Shown: in pieces, positions 38,901-53,900 of the stretch
Position numbering within the stretch: position 1 is the stretch's first letter
How the letters are laid out: each line of letters opens with the position of its first letter
Source of the DNA: Rotaria macrura
Lineage: Eukaryota > Rotifera > Eurotatoria > Philodinida > Philodinidae
Direction: 5' to 3'
Length of the DNA stretch: 64,000 bases
Assembly: GCA_900239685.1 (NCBI GenBank)
Contig: OENT01000034.1
Location: 186,001 to 250,000, forward strand
The notes under the pieces: generated by a model
The model's input: the letters and a program-made list of their open reading frames with translations, nothing else
Database searches by the model: none
What the model was told of the DNA's origin: nothing
Program-made: the position numbers and the translations under genes

Positions 38901-41900
38901 TTCTTTTTAACTTTAAAGCTAAATTTGGATTATCTAAACGCTTGTAATCCACAGAGAACCCTTCGAGAAATATGCAGTGTTGAAAAGTTAAGAACTTTAA
39001 AAAAACAGGAAAATCTATTAGGGCACCACTCGTCCTATTCTGCTTATGCTGCTACTAATTTCAATACATTGTCTTTACCGTTGTGAAATTTTCTTGATTT
39101 CATAGTGCGTTAAAAAAATTGATATTCGTAGGACGAATTCTTCATCAAGGATATAACTTTTAAAACATATTAGATATTCAGTGGTGTTTTTATTGTGTAA
39201 AGTGAGATGTGAAAATGGAATTATCGATTTCTAATACTGAACAAAAGAAATCTCTCAAACACATTTTTGCTCTTAGAACAAAAAGATGAATGAATGATGT
39301 TTAAAAGGACATTCAGTATTTTAGTCACAAGACCATAGTATATTTCTTGATAATTTAATAGCATTTAGTAGTATGCTTATCAATCTATCAGTATCATTAG
39401 AAGCTTTTTATCTGAGAGAAAATTTCTAAAAATCGAATCCTTTTACCACTTCAAACTTTGCCTATTTCTCTCAGTATCTACATAGTAGTAGAAAAAAGTT
39501 CAATGTCATTCAAAGTACTATTCATATCGTCAACAAATTGATATGGAAATAGCGAAGTGATATCTAAACACTAAAGGTTATCCAGTTGTAATTAAAAGAA
39601 CAGCATCTACTGAAATTAGCAAAACCATACTACAACAAGCAGACAAACATTTGGAATAACGCGTTTAAACATGCAATCGAGAAGCCACGACCGTGAGTCA
39701 CTAATGCTCATGAACAAAAAACGCGTTTTTTACGCATAATTTTCACTTTCCGAGCGTCAAAGCGGATAAAAAGCTTGATTCTGAGTGTTAAAATGCACAG
39801 TTATTCGACAATCTAAAACCCGATGTGTTTAAACTCTCGGAATGAGAGTTTTTATCCGTTTTCAGGCTTGGAAAGTGAAAATTCTGCGTAGAAAACGTGT
39901 TTTTCCAAGTGTTTGTCTGCTTGGGTACATCTGAAGTTCAGATTCTGAACTTTAGCATTAAATATAGATATCTATGACGAGAAATTCATTTTCTTGAAAG
40001 TAATCTATCGATATCGATACAATTATATTAACTTCAATAATGATTAAAAAGAAAATTGAAATCATTTTCATTTTCCATTAAAAAAAATCATATCTGTGTA
40101 AGCAACTAGTAACAACAACATCAGCAACAACATAGAACAAAAAACGAGAAGAAAACGACGTACAAGAAAATTATTTTAGCGGTCTTCTTTCAATATTCTT
40201 TGCTGCTTTTTTGACCATAGTGGAGCAAATTGAAAATTTAAACGAAAATGTTGATGTTTTGCAAACGGCAATTCTTTTATATTAAAATCTTTTCGTAGTT
40301 GTGATTCGTGTTGATTTACTAATTCATGTAAATTTGGTAAATCATCACCAGACAATGGCTCATTGGTTGGTGAATCTGTATTTTTCATCAGTATTTGATG
40401 TGACTGTCGTTGATATGGATTTTGTTTATGCAATAGTTCAGAATTAAAATGACACCAACATGGAAAATATTTTTTTATTATACACGGTAAACGTGTTAAT
40501 AATAAACTATCGCCCATACGAGCACATAGAAATAAAAAACGACAAACTGTTAATGCTATTTCATTCTGTTCGGATAGAATATTATCTAAATTATTTTGAT
40601 TACCATGACTATAATGATTATTGGGTGAATTATTTTTAATAATATATTCAGAGAATTGTCTTAAATGAAATAACATTTGAATAAAATGTTGTGGAAATGT
40701 AAGTACAACATATTTAAGAAGAAATAATAATAACAAACGATAGCATAAATGACAATATGAACGTTGTCGTTTTAATTTAACTAATGTTGTTTCTAAAAAT
40801 AGGTCATTTGTAGTACTGCGTCTTTCATCAGAACGTTGTTCTTGAGAAAAATCTTGTTGAAAACGATTAGATTTCTTTAAATGAAAATTTCGTTTACTCT
40901 GACATGGATATGATGCACGTAAACGTGAATGTGCATCATTCATCAGTTGAATATTTTCATATGATACTGCCGAATATTTTCGTTTATCATCGAATGGTAC
41001 TAATGATAGACGTGTATTGGATATTCGTGTAGGGGGAAATAATCTTGAATGTAAAGTTGTATATGGATCAGAATCTTGAAATATATTTCGGTTTTGTTGT
41101 AAAAATTTCGTATAACATTTCATGCAAGTCATTTTTTCTATGACCGTACGTACACTATTTGTTATTTGTTGGTGTTGTTGAATTTGATTGTCAAATAATA
41201 AATCATGTTTTATCAAAGCATTATATTTATATAGATTCATGATACAACAGACAATAATAACTATGAAAATAATAAAATCTATTAACGGTAATAGTGTCAT
41301 ATTAAATGTAATCAATGGAAGTAGTTTTATTGTTTGCGTATGTTTGGGTGTATAGAATATATAATTATAACCAAATATAAGCGCTAATGAGCCGCTTAGA
41401 ATCAAAGCAACATTTGTATGCTTTGTGATTAGTAAATTTTTACCTTCATATATATTTAATGAATGGTTATTTTTTACTAGACGATGATAGCGAATAAAGT
41501 ACTGTAAAATACTTATGGATATAATAAGTAAATGAAATGTACTGAAATTTATCAATATCTGTTGTACAAGTGTTAGTGGTAAAGAATAGAATGTTATGGA
41601 TGAATAATGCAAAAGATTTGGATGATAATGCTTTAAAATTAAAATTATAAAATAGACAATTGAAAGACACATGTTGGAAAATGAATATGCAAGTATCCAA
41701 TTACGATGTAAACAATTATAGAGTAAAGACTTTGATGGGAAAATAACCGAACGATGTTGTTGAGATTGACCTTGTTCGTGTTGTTGCTGATCACTACGAG
41801 AAAGGAATAGAGGGAAATCATTGGGATAGATAGTGTTTGAGTTATATATATATATATATATTTATTTCGTTAAAAATATTTCTCCTACTTAGTTTCTAAT

Positions 41901-44900
41901 AATGTTCGTTTCGGTAATTTTTTCCGATATGCTGACATCAATATAATGAGATTTTCAATAAGAATAAGACAAAGAAAGCTAATTTCCATTATTTGTACAC
42001 TAGAGAATGATTTACGTTGTTGTTGATATTTCTGTAAACTCTGTGAATGAGTAGTTCGTTGATGTGCCATTGTCGTTTGAGAATTGAATAGTTTTTCTTC
42101 ATAGGGTTGTAACCAAAGAGATCCATTTGAGGATTTTACTGTTGTATCATTATTATATAATGTCGAATTCATTTCTTTTTTTCTTTTAAAAGAATACTTC
42201 TGAGAATCGTAGATAATTTTTGCAGGTTTTCTTCTTTTTTTCTGTGTTAGATCAAAATAAGAAAAACTTATCTATAACATACGTGACTTAATAAGTCTTC
42301 AATTTTAATCTAGAGAATGTATATGGAAAAATAAATGAATGAGATCATTGGAGATGTAAAAAGATCTTTTTCTTTTCTTTACATTATCAATTTTTCTCGT
42401 TCTATTTTCGAATAAAACAAGAAAAAAAAAGTCAAATCTATATACGAACGTTTGTAATTAAATGATTTCTATCATAATGCGTTTCTTGAATGAAATCATA
42501 CACAGTTCATCGTTTCTTTTCTAGTTTTAGATTTCTAAGATATTTAAGTTCTTTTATCAACAATATGTTCACTCATTACGATTATTGCCAGAATAAGTTC
42601 CATCGTTCAACAAATAGAGCAAAATAAAGACTGTCACGATACATAAACAAAGAGTATGTATATGTTAAATTGAAAAAAAAAACATATTCATTTACGATGT
42701 GAACCAGAATAAGGAACAAAAAACATACATATATATATATATAGGACAAATGCGAATAATTGCAAGGATCGTGTTGTTGACAAGGCGTTAATTTGAATAA
42801 AGCTATGCATCTCTCTGTGGATAAGGAAAGAAAAGACATATAAAGAAGAACGAGTGAGGAAAATCGACGTGAAAGCGAGAAATGAAAATGATGAGAGATG
42901 CACGATGCATATTGACAGCAGAATACTCTTTCTCTCTCTCTCTCTCTGTATATATATATATTAGTTTGCTTTCTCTCTGTTGCCTGCGAAATACTTAAAA
43001 AAAGCAGATAAAAAAACGGAAATCTATCACTCATATCGAATGCTAGATTATATAGACAAGAAAACCAATAATGTATCATTGCAGTAATCTAAAAATACCA
43101 ATAAGCTCTACTATTATGTAACATACCCACATCAGTTTGAATCATTGTTTCTGTAAAAAATGTATTATTTTTAAACTCATAATCATCTGGATAGGATCCA
43201 TTGAATTCAATACGTTTATCCGAAACTCTTTCAACTATGTTAATATGAGAACCTGCAAGGAAAAAAAGATAATCGTAGAAAAATAAAATATGTCCATTGA
43301 AAGTAAACATGATAGAAAATTTGATTGTCTCTAAAGAAAAATACTTTACCATCAGTAAATGAAATAGTCATATCACGTTGAAATGCATCATCGATTGAAC
43401 ATAATGACGATGAAATATTTCCAAGAATGTTCGTTTTTGTTAAAGAAATAAGAGATGGTGGAAAAAGAAAGACAAACAGTGTTTGAAATAATGTCGCAAG
43501 ATTTGATTGTACTTTATTTAATGTTGCTTTTTTTAATATTGAATTCGAATGAAGTTCAACATTATGAATATGTATGCTCTTCAATTCACCCTCAAGGTGA
43601 CGAATTGATGTTGTTAGTGGAACTAAAATAGAAGAAAATAAGAAAAGTTCGGTTAGTTTTAGCGGTCAAACGAAAAAGAATATCTAATTTCTTCTTCGTC
43701 TTTTTATTTCATATGTCTTTCTTCTTTTCATTCCAGATTGGTGCTTTGATCTAAATCAGTATTTTTTTTCTTTTTTTTTCCCTATCATGAAAGATCATAT
43801 CGTGTTGAAGCCCTTTCCTTCATGTTCTTTTGCTATCTCATGTTCAATTGAATGACGATGTTCTTATTCCAGATTGATTCCTTCTCAGAAGGAATGGATC
43901 TCTTTTTTGCTCTTCTTGCAGACCAAGTTGGAAAATATTTTCCCGATCTATATGCTTCTCTTTTGACCATCTTTCTCTACATCTATTCATTTCAACAACG
44001 TGACGATGAATGAGCTCTTTTCTTTTTCTCATTTCTTTTCACTATCTTACAATGAAATCATTTTTCTCAGCTCTCTGAAAGAAATCATGAAAACTTACTG
44101 ATATATATGTTTATTTAGAGTTATATTGCAAATGATAGAATCAGTCGAAAAAAGATGCTTTGATTATTGTCTTCATGTGAAAATGTGAGCATTTCTATTG
44201 GTTTACACATGGATCTGTGTATGAGCAAAGATGAAGTGTTAGGAACATGCTCAAATTAGCTATAGTCCCAAGTCAATATACTATACCTATGAGATGTGAA
44301 GTGATACAAGGAATTCGAATTACGAATGTTTTCTCAGTAGAGACACTTTTGTCAATATGAGCCTATAAATAATCGATGAATTATGATCTTATCTTCTATC
44401 TAATAATACTGGATCTAATGACTGTTGTGCTGTTTCTTTATTAATACAATATTTTTCCTATTAATCATATTGATTATAATTATTGTAATATGCATATAAA
44501 TTATTCATATTTGCCATCAATGAAAATCTTCTCAAGTTTTAGATGACAGCAATTACTTTGAGATTGGAGTTTATTTGTTCTTTAGTATATTATTAAGGAG
44601 ATAAGTTATGATGCAAAAGTCAAAAGAAGAGAAACACTCCATCTGTTTACCTTCATAAACAATCACATCACATGTGGTTGTTGCAATACCAATCGCATTT
44701 TCCGCTGAACATGTATAACGTCCACTATCAGAAACTTGAACTGGTTCGATTCTAGACAAGACGAAAGCGATAGAATACATTCATCTTCATGCCATTATAC
44801 AATATTTACTTTAAAGAATTATTAGCTAAAATTTGTATACGAACATCATCAAGTTCTGTTAGAGCAGTTCCATTTTTTGTCCATTTTAATGTTGGCTCTG

Positions 44901-47900
44901 GCCATGCATCAGCAAGGCAATTAAGCATCAATGTTGAACCATGGACAGGTCGTTGTGTTGATCGAGGTAATTTAATTGTAAATGTTGGTTGTGCTAAATG
45001 TAAGAAGAAAGAAAAATAACCATATATAAATCGAATGAGATGAAAAATTTTCGAAAAACAGAAGAAAATATGAGCAATCGGCGTGAGAGAGGGATCATCC
45101 ATAAAAATTAAGTTGCAGAAGAAAGAAAACTGTATCTTTATGGAACGTAATTATGTATCTTTTTACTTAGAATGTTGACTGAATGATAGGATTCCGAACG
45201 AGTACCATTATCACTACGAAATATACATTTATAGACGCCTGAATCTGAACCCTATAAATACAAATACAGATAAGAAAACCAAAGGATTATAAATGAAAAA
45301 TTTTCATTCATAGAATAGTTAACCGATATTTGGTCGATAATTAATGTGCCATTTCTATAATCGATTCTATTTTGATCGAATGAATTTAATTTTAATGGGG
45401 ACCCATTATGAAACCATTCGATTGTGCCAAGAAAATTTCCATTGTCATTCATTTCAATTTCACATGAAAGGGTTAAACGATGGCCCAATATTATTGCACG
45501 ATTTTGACTATTCGGATGGGCTAAATACAAATAATCCATGTGAAGTACTGATCTGTTTTTCAAACAAACTTACGACGAACAGTCACTGTTACAGGCATTG
45601 ACACGATGAATTTCTTGTTCAATGAACTATTCGTATAACATTGATAAATTCCAGTATGATTGTCCATAACTTTATTTATTCGAAGAATGTTTCTATCATA
45701 GAAATATGTTAAATATTTATAATTTTCTATAAGTTGACCGTTATGCAACCATTCAATGTCGAATGGATTGATTGAATTTGTTTGACAAATCAGTTCCAAT
45801 TGATCACCATAGTCAACAATTAAATTATTAGGTGATATAATGAGAAAGGGTATTGATTCTAAAATAAAACCAATATTTTTTGATTTAAAAAGAAGTCTAC
45901 AAGCACAAACAAATATGGAGCTAGATCGAATGAAATTTATTTACGTGGGAGATTTTCATAAACAATAGTAGCTGTTGTTGTTGTTGTTGCTGCTGCTGTT
46001 GTTGTTTGAGGATCAAGAACAATGATAGTAAACTGTTTAGATGTTTGGCCAATGGTATTTTGTGCACAGCACATTACTTCACCTGCATGAGATTTTCTTG
46101 TAAATACAAGATGATTCTTTCATTTATTTCTATTCATTCGTGTTCAATGATGATGACTTACTCAAGTTGATTTATGTATAAATTTCCGAATGTGTCAACA
46201 ATAGTCGTGCCAGATATATTATGTATGCCATGCCACGATATGTTGGGAATCGGAATTCCATTTGCTTGACAAGATAATTTCACCGATTGACCAACAAAAC
46301 CCGTATAATATCTTTCAATTTGATCAATAGATGGTGGAACTAAAAATTATGATAATGTACAAGATAAATAACTAAGATGTACGTAAATGTAAATGCATGC
46401 ATCAAATACCTTGAACTTCCAATCGAATTTGTCCATAACTACGTTGGACAAGATTTTCTGCCCAACATAGATAGTAACCGGTATCTTGAACTTGTAAATG
46501 ATGAATTCTTAGTGAACCATTATTTAGAATTTGAAAGCCTAGTTGAAAAGCAAAGAAAAGAATGTAACAGTCACATTAATACTGTGTTTATTGTTTTGTT
46601 GACTTCAAGATCGTTTGTAAAAAAACATCACTTCGATACTTATACTACGAAAAAGAACAAAAGCAATTCATATGATGAATCTACGGCGTTGTATGCTTTG
46701 TTTCTTGTCGATTTCTTTTTCTATCATACAATGTTTAACTAATGTTACAATATGCTAAACTAGAAATTTTTATAGACGATCGTGTTTTTATGAAGGAAAC
46801 CTTTGTTATTCGAAGAAACATCTCCTCTTTCAGAATGCTTATGATTCATATTAACTATGGAATAATAAAAAAATGGCATGAACAGTAAAAAGAGAGAAAA
46901 ACGCACGGCAAATTTCAATGGCACTTTTCTCATAGGCGCCTCTGGTAAAAACCTGCCAGATAAGAATTAATTGGATTTTTCTATAGTCATCAAGATTTTA
47001 AACGCTAATAATTAGATTGATCTTTATCAAAACGAACTTTTTAGGACGACAGCTCGTTCTAATGAAGTGTCACCTAGGAAAATTATTCTTTTATGAATTC
47101 ATAATCAAATCATAATATAATCATGCTCTTTATTTTATTCTTTTGTACTTGCTTTCATGGTATTCGTGTTTAAGTGCGTTAAAAATGAGTTACTTAGAAT
47201 TTAATAGAACAATGGAATACTTCTATTCAACGAATGAAAACAAAAAGAAGAGACTCAACTTCTGAACATGTATATTGAAGGGTAATAACAAAGAACATTT
47301 TATATTACTCATATTTTACAATATGTATAAATTCATTCCGTGACTCCTTTCTATTTCTTTTGAAATCATGAGTAATTTCGATCAAACCGTTAGAATATGT
47401 ATATACATATATTTTTGTTTTTTTCACACCAAACTCATATTTCAAAGATTAAACGATTTAGTACTATGTGATATCCTTTTCCTCTACCTGGTTGAGTATC
47501 AATGGCACGACCTGCTCTCGTCCAGTATATGATTGGTGATGGATATCCATCTGCTTGACAATTAAGTGTAACAGGTTTGTTGACAATACCAAGGATTTCA
47601 TTGTCTTCTATTGTGATTATTGGTGGAACTAAGAAAGAGGAAAATAGAAGAAAGAATATGAAATATCTAATTAATCTTGATGATCATAGAAAAGAAGAAC
47701 ACTATGAAATCAACATGAAACGAAAAGATGATCATGGTTTGGCGTATTCATAAAGCAAGTAGAATAGAAAGATATGAAAGAGAACTAAACACAATATGTG
47801 ACTATGATGAAATATTGAAAAGTGTTTACCATATATATCTAGATGAAGATCACTATTATCTTGCCCAGCTTCGTTCATGATCACACATTGGTATTTGCCC

Positions 47901-50900
47901 CTGTCATGTTTTGATGTGTGAAGCAGAAGTAAACTGTTTGACGAAGATATTACATATTTCAAATCTACACTTCCGTCGACTATTTTTAATTCAGCATCAT
48001 TATGAAACCACCTAGATAGAAGAAAAAAAGAAGAAAAACATTCTTTGCCTTATAACCATAATGATTCTTTTCTTTGACGTACTTGACGAGCGGAACTGGA
48101 TGACCTTGTGTCACATGACAAGGAAGCTCAACAGGCTTTGGAGCTATGACAAGAAATGACGAGTTTTGACGTTGAATACGTGGAGGTACTAGCAAAAGAA
48201 TCATTGTCTTCGAAAAAAAAAGAGTCGATCGCGATTAATACTCTATTACCCAACACTGTTAAACGAAACTGTTGCTTTGCTTCACCAGCTTTACTGTATG
48301 CAAGGCAAGTATATATTCCTGTTTGAGATGGATCAGCCTGTATAATAAGTAATTGATATCCGGCCGGTCCAATTCTACAAGATTCGTACAAAAATCAAAG
48401 ACATCTCTGAAGAAAATTTTACATTTATAAAGCCAATTTTTACCTGTATCGTGAATTTGTCGTATCAACAGGAAGACCATCTTTTTCCCATGATACTGAA
48501 GGTGTTGGATCACCTAGAATTAGGAAGAATGCGTTTACAATTAAGAGAAGATCATTGTCCATAGAATTTCAACCGTTTGCTGTGCAAGTTAATGTAACAT
48601 GATGATGTTGAATAACATTCACACTATCTTCATTTGGATCACGTTCTATTGTTGGTGGAACTAAATTTTATTAAAAAAAAAAAAGAAAACCACTTAGTAT
48701 TTAATCATAAACTAAAATTGTGTCATACCAAATATCTGTAAATCGATGTGATTTGAGAGTTCACCGGCAATATTTGTACCGATACATGTGTAACGTGCAG
48801 TATCATTTAGATTAACTGAATATATAATTAATACTCGATTTTCATCAATTAATTCGAATCGACCTAAATTAAATAAAAATAATGAAAGAAATCTTCGTGC
48901 TCATGTTACCATTATTTTTATGTATATCTCGTCCATTTATGAACCATAATATGTAAGGTTCAGGTTTTCCATACATAGGACATTCTAGACGAGCTGTTTG
49001 ATTAAATTTCGCTTGATATGTTTCAACTAAATTCGATCGATCAATAGTTGGTGGTACTAAAAACATGATTAACACAAATTTGATTTTCTCATCTCGATGA
49101 ATTATTTATTATTCTTGCTTACTAAAAACATCTAATTGATACGTTAGATTTACTTGACCAGCAACATTCGACATTACACACGTATAAAAACCTTCATCCG
49201 ATGTATGTGCTGAATCAATTTGTAATCTAGCTCCATTGTCTAGCAGTCTAAAGATAGAAGAACAAAAGAATCAGTGTTCCATTCGAAAAACAACAGTGTA
49301 ATTCGTTATGCATCAACCTTGCATATGAATGAGATTCTAATAGATTTTTTCCATCTTTGAACCATTGATAGTTTATTTCTGGTACACCCAATCCATGACA
49401 TGCTAGTATGATATTTTTCCCAAGTATAACATAAGGATTCAGATTAATATTTGATACATGAATTTCCGGGGATACTATAAAAGGAAGTAAAAATTATTAA
49501 ATTACATCATTCTACTCTTTTTTCTCATGTACTGTAAACTTGTATATTGAATATTTGTTGAGAACGACCAGCTAAATTTTCTGCTTGACATTGATATCGA
49601 CCACGATCGATTAATGAAATATTTTCAATAGATAATTGAAGATTATTATCATTCAAAGATATTCTAGAATCGAATGCAATAGTCGATAGAAACCGTTTTC
49701 TGTTTTTTGGAAATTCGAATGTTTTTTGTACCTTTCTGAACTAAATAGGATTTGGTCATTTTTTGTCCAAATTATAATTGGCAAAGGATTAGCATGAAGT
49801 AAACATGTCAAAACAACAGATTCACCTCTCAATATAGTTATCTCATTTATGAGTTGACCATTATTAACGATGGATGGTGGTACTGAAAGAATCTTATGTT
49901 ATCTAGTATTTAAAATAGAATCTTGAACTTACATAGAACATCAATGTAGATTTCTCGTTTTCTAATACCTATTTTATTTTCAGCTACACATGTATACGAT
50001 CCAGTATCATTTAATGATGCACGAACTACTTGATAATATCGATTATGTCCTGATGATAATCGATGACTATAAAAATTAAAATGAATTCATTACTACTTAT
50101 TTATTAGATTAATTATCTTACTTATTAAAATGCCAGGATATGATTGGTTCTGGTATGCCATGAGCAGTACACTCCAAAGTAAAATAATTACCAGCTATTG
50201 GAGTTGCTATTGGATTTATAGATACTGAAGTAATTGATGGAGGAACTAAACATGAATGATGAGATATTATGGCTTTAATCAATGTCTAACAATATGGAAA
50301 CAAGTGATTCTTTCATTTCATTTGATTATTTTTTCAAAAGCAAAATAATCTAAAAGAATTTTACTGGATGACGTATACATGTTCTGGAAAAACTGACTTG
50401 CTGAAATAATCATCGCAGTAGAATCTCTTTGACATTTTATGTCTATAAACTATTCTTGACTTTTGCTCATGATATTAAGGTTCAAAAATGTCAAAACGCA
50501 TGACATTTTCTTTTCTCGCAGGCATCATCTGCTCTTGACTTTTAAGTATCCATATTTAGAAAACCTGCATGATATTATTCGCCTATTAGAGTGTTACGAA
50601 CTTCTAAAACATAGGATTAATAAGCACCAATAAGCATGAAAGATTTTTAACGAAAAATTCAAGTGTATATAGTCTTCCAGGAAATATTTAGAATGCAATT
50701 AACATGATTCTTGTTAATCTTGTTCCACTCAAAAGATACAAGATAGTATAGCATATCTTGCAACTCCCTAACTATCAATATCGTCATTACAGATTAAGAA
50801 AACAGTTTTTCTTTGTTTTTCAATGATAATATTTTCTCATGAGATTCCATCCTATAAATATTCATTATCAATGAACATTACTAATGAAGTATTATTTATT

Positions 50901-53900
50901 TTGAGTTCTCATATTCAACTAGCAATGAGGCAGCCAGGAAGTGGGTAAACATCTTGTTCCTTCAAGCCCTATAAAATTTTAATCTGTAGTTCATAAAAAA
51001 AAATTCATTATCATTCATTATTACCTAGAACATTAATGCGATAGTGCTGTTCTGCACTGCCTGCTTCATTCGATGCAATACATGTATAAAATTGACGAAC
51101 ATCACTCTGTGTAGATGAAAGATGAACAGCCAAGTAACGACTACCATATTGTAAATGACGACCTTCTTTAAACCATACGATCTGCAAAACATTCTATAGT
51201 TAAAAAATTCTTTATTAAATTAAATCTCTTACTGTCGGTTTCGGGTTTCCATATACTGTACATGTTAAATTTACAGTTGAATTAAAAATAGCTTCAATAT
51301 TTGTAATATCATTTTCAATACGCGGTGGAACTAAAGCAAAATAGAACATTGAACAAATTTGTATACAATAATTCAAAGAATTCTTTAAAATGTTCTGTCT
51401 TCTGAATCTTACTTAAAACTTGAAATTCAATATTTTGTTTAGCTTTTCCAGCTACATTTTCAGCTAGACATGTATAGATTCCTGCATCTTGTTCGTTTAC
51501 ATTTCGAATTTCAAGATATTGATCATCTCGAAATAGGTGAATGTGTTGATTCTAAAACAACAATAAAAAAATAATCTTTGATTTTATTAGACAAAAAAAA
51601 AGAAGAGAAACTCTTCAATGTTAGCAAGTTACATCAATATAAAATTTCTTTCCATTTTTTAACCAATGTATTGTTGGTTTTGGTGAACCTTTCACTAAAC
51701 ATGGCAATGTATATGTACGATTTAATTGAATTTTATGACGATTTGTTAACACGTAATCAAATGTTGGAGGTACGAATATATCGACAAAAAAGTGTTTTTC
51801 ACTTTTTCCAATTGAATTTGTTGCTACACATGTAAATGTGCCACCGTCTTGTTCGTCATTAACAAAGATTTGAAGGATTTCAGAATGATTCATCTTGATT
51901 CTAGAAGACAAAAATTGCAATTGATTTTTCTTGTTCGTTTTTATTACAAGAAAACATACGTTATATATTTGCTTAAATCGATTGGATGTCCATTTTTACG
52001 CCATGAAATATGTGCTGTTGGACGAGCAAATGTTTGACATAGTAATTGAACTGTATTATTATTTTCCACTTGTAATAATTCTTCTGCATCATCGTTTAGT
52101 ATTTCAGGCGGTACTGTAATAAAGTCAACCGAGAAAAATGTCTTTTGTTGTTCATTAGTCTTACCAAGTATTTCAAGTTGAAACTCGAGTGAATCCGAAC
52201 CATATTCATTGGCAACGATACATTTCCATGTTTGACCATCTTCTAATTGTGCATTGGTTATTACTAATTGATTTTCATCTAATTTTAATGAATGACGAGT
52301 TCGTTCGTGTTCTTTTTTAAAAGACGGTGGAATCCATGTTGTATTCGTTATTAATATTAATGACGATCGTTCAATAGTGTAAGGACATGTAAGTGTTATC
52401 GATGAACCTCGAACTACACTCGGACGCATATTTATTTGATTGCGTAAAATTTCTGGTGGTCCTATAAATAAACAAACAAATTTAGATAAATCTAATAAAT
52501 ATCATTTTTCAATTTCATCGTCATTATTATTATGTACCAGATACAATAATATTAAAATATCGTCGATCTGTTCCGGCAAGATTCGAAACAATACATGAAT
52601 ATAGTCCACCATCTTGTCTATCGACGGATTTTATAAATAATTCATTATCAAAGCCATATAATTCAATTTCATTTTTATACCTGTATCAAAGTTCGAATAA
52701 ACGTGCGTAGGAAAAAAAACAATTGTCAATTCAATTTATTACCAACGAGTTATTGGTCTTGGATATCCATCGGCTCGACAATTCAATGTTAAACTTTCAT
52801 TACGACGAACAACGATACGAATTGTTTCATTATTTAAATTAATTGATGGTGGTGCTAAGAAAACAAATTTATGATTAATACAGTCAAGAAAGAGCCAATT
52901 TTTCTCCTCCATACCATGTGCATCAACTATAAATTTTTTATGTATTTCTCCTGCTTTATTTATAGCTACACATTCATATATTCCTGTATTATCAATCTAA
53001 ACAAATCGCCTAAAATTTTAGATTAAAATAAAACAAATTTATTTAACTTGGACATGTTCAATAGTGATTTCTTGATGTTGTTTATGTTCTGGTAATAAAT
53101 TTGTATTGTAGAACCAATGTATTGTTGGGTTAGGAACACCATATGTTGAACAGGATAATTTCACTGTTGAATTAATCATTGCTTGTATTGTCATATGTGT
53201 CAACGTATCATTAAATGTAGGAGGAACTGAAAAAAATAAATTTCAATAAAAAAATGAGACAAGAAATATCTTTACAATATATGATATTGAGATGTACACA
53301 CCTGCTATATCAATATCATAATGTTTTTCAGCATGACCAGCTGGATTTTCAGCCAAACATGTATAACGACCAATATCATTTAATGTTAAATGCTCGATTT
53401 CAACGTAAAGACCACCGTATACGAACCTTGAATAAATGATTATATTATACTTCATAATCACTTACAAAAATCTCAAGTGAAGAAAGTTCTTCGGGTAAAT
53501 TTCTTATTTCAATCTGAACAAATTTCTTTCATTCATTGTTACATTTCATAGAATCTACTCGTTAAATTTTTATTACGACGTTTATATCTCTGCACTGGGA
53601 CTTGGTGTCTGATATAACACAATAATGATCAGCATGTGCGTCTTTTTTTTGACGAACGATGACAATTATACATCATGCATGGTTCATCTTAAATGAGAAT
53701 TTAGATTTATTCGTGCTACAGAATAAAACAACTCATCAAAGAAGAGAAAGCTTTTCATATGAGTTAATGAAGTCACTTTAAGATCAATTAGTTCATCATC
53801 TAGTCTTCTTTTAGAATGATAATTAGATAGAAAATTTATTAAATTCCTTTTATTTTACCGAATACGTGGCGAATCCATAGTAGTCTTGCCATTGAAAAAC

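Larger units (their letters stand above)
33158..43126 (-). other. 10-kb hemicentin intron with nested gene and repeats
   Basis: From the 5' end of the transcript it holds the 7TM receptor gene (40176-42172), a foldback element (39635-39924), a gap-centred palindrome (36426-36984) and a TA-flanked MITE (34016-34934). I see no gene in 37000-39630 or 34940-36420. No Ig, EGF or G2F exon was found inside it. Confidence 0.75.
33011..43622 (-). other. Hemicentin G2F module, split by a 10-kb intron
   Basis: Exons 43622-43350, 43252-43127 and 33157-33011 all join in phase 1. [39 protein letters not shown] and [16 protein letters not shown] align in order with the human hemicentin-1 G2F region (VIGNINDVEFG, FKRETQVEFATG, YTEDYIQTGPGQ). 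This supports one gene across the large intron rather than two genes. Confidence 0.75.

Noticed and set aside
42582-43079. 165-codon minus-strand frame with several hydrophobic runs
   Set aside because: Built from CT and TA repeats in the hemicentin intron; composition is simple-repeat translation, not protein-like.
33158-43126. Possibility that hemicentin is two separate genes broken at the large intron
   Set aside because: Exon phases on both sides are 1, and the G2F sequence runs continuously across the junction in alignment with human hemicentin-1.
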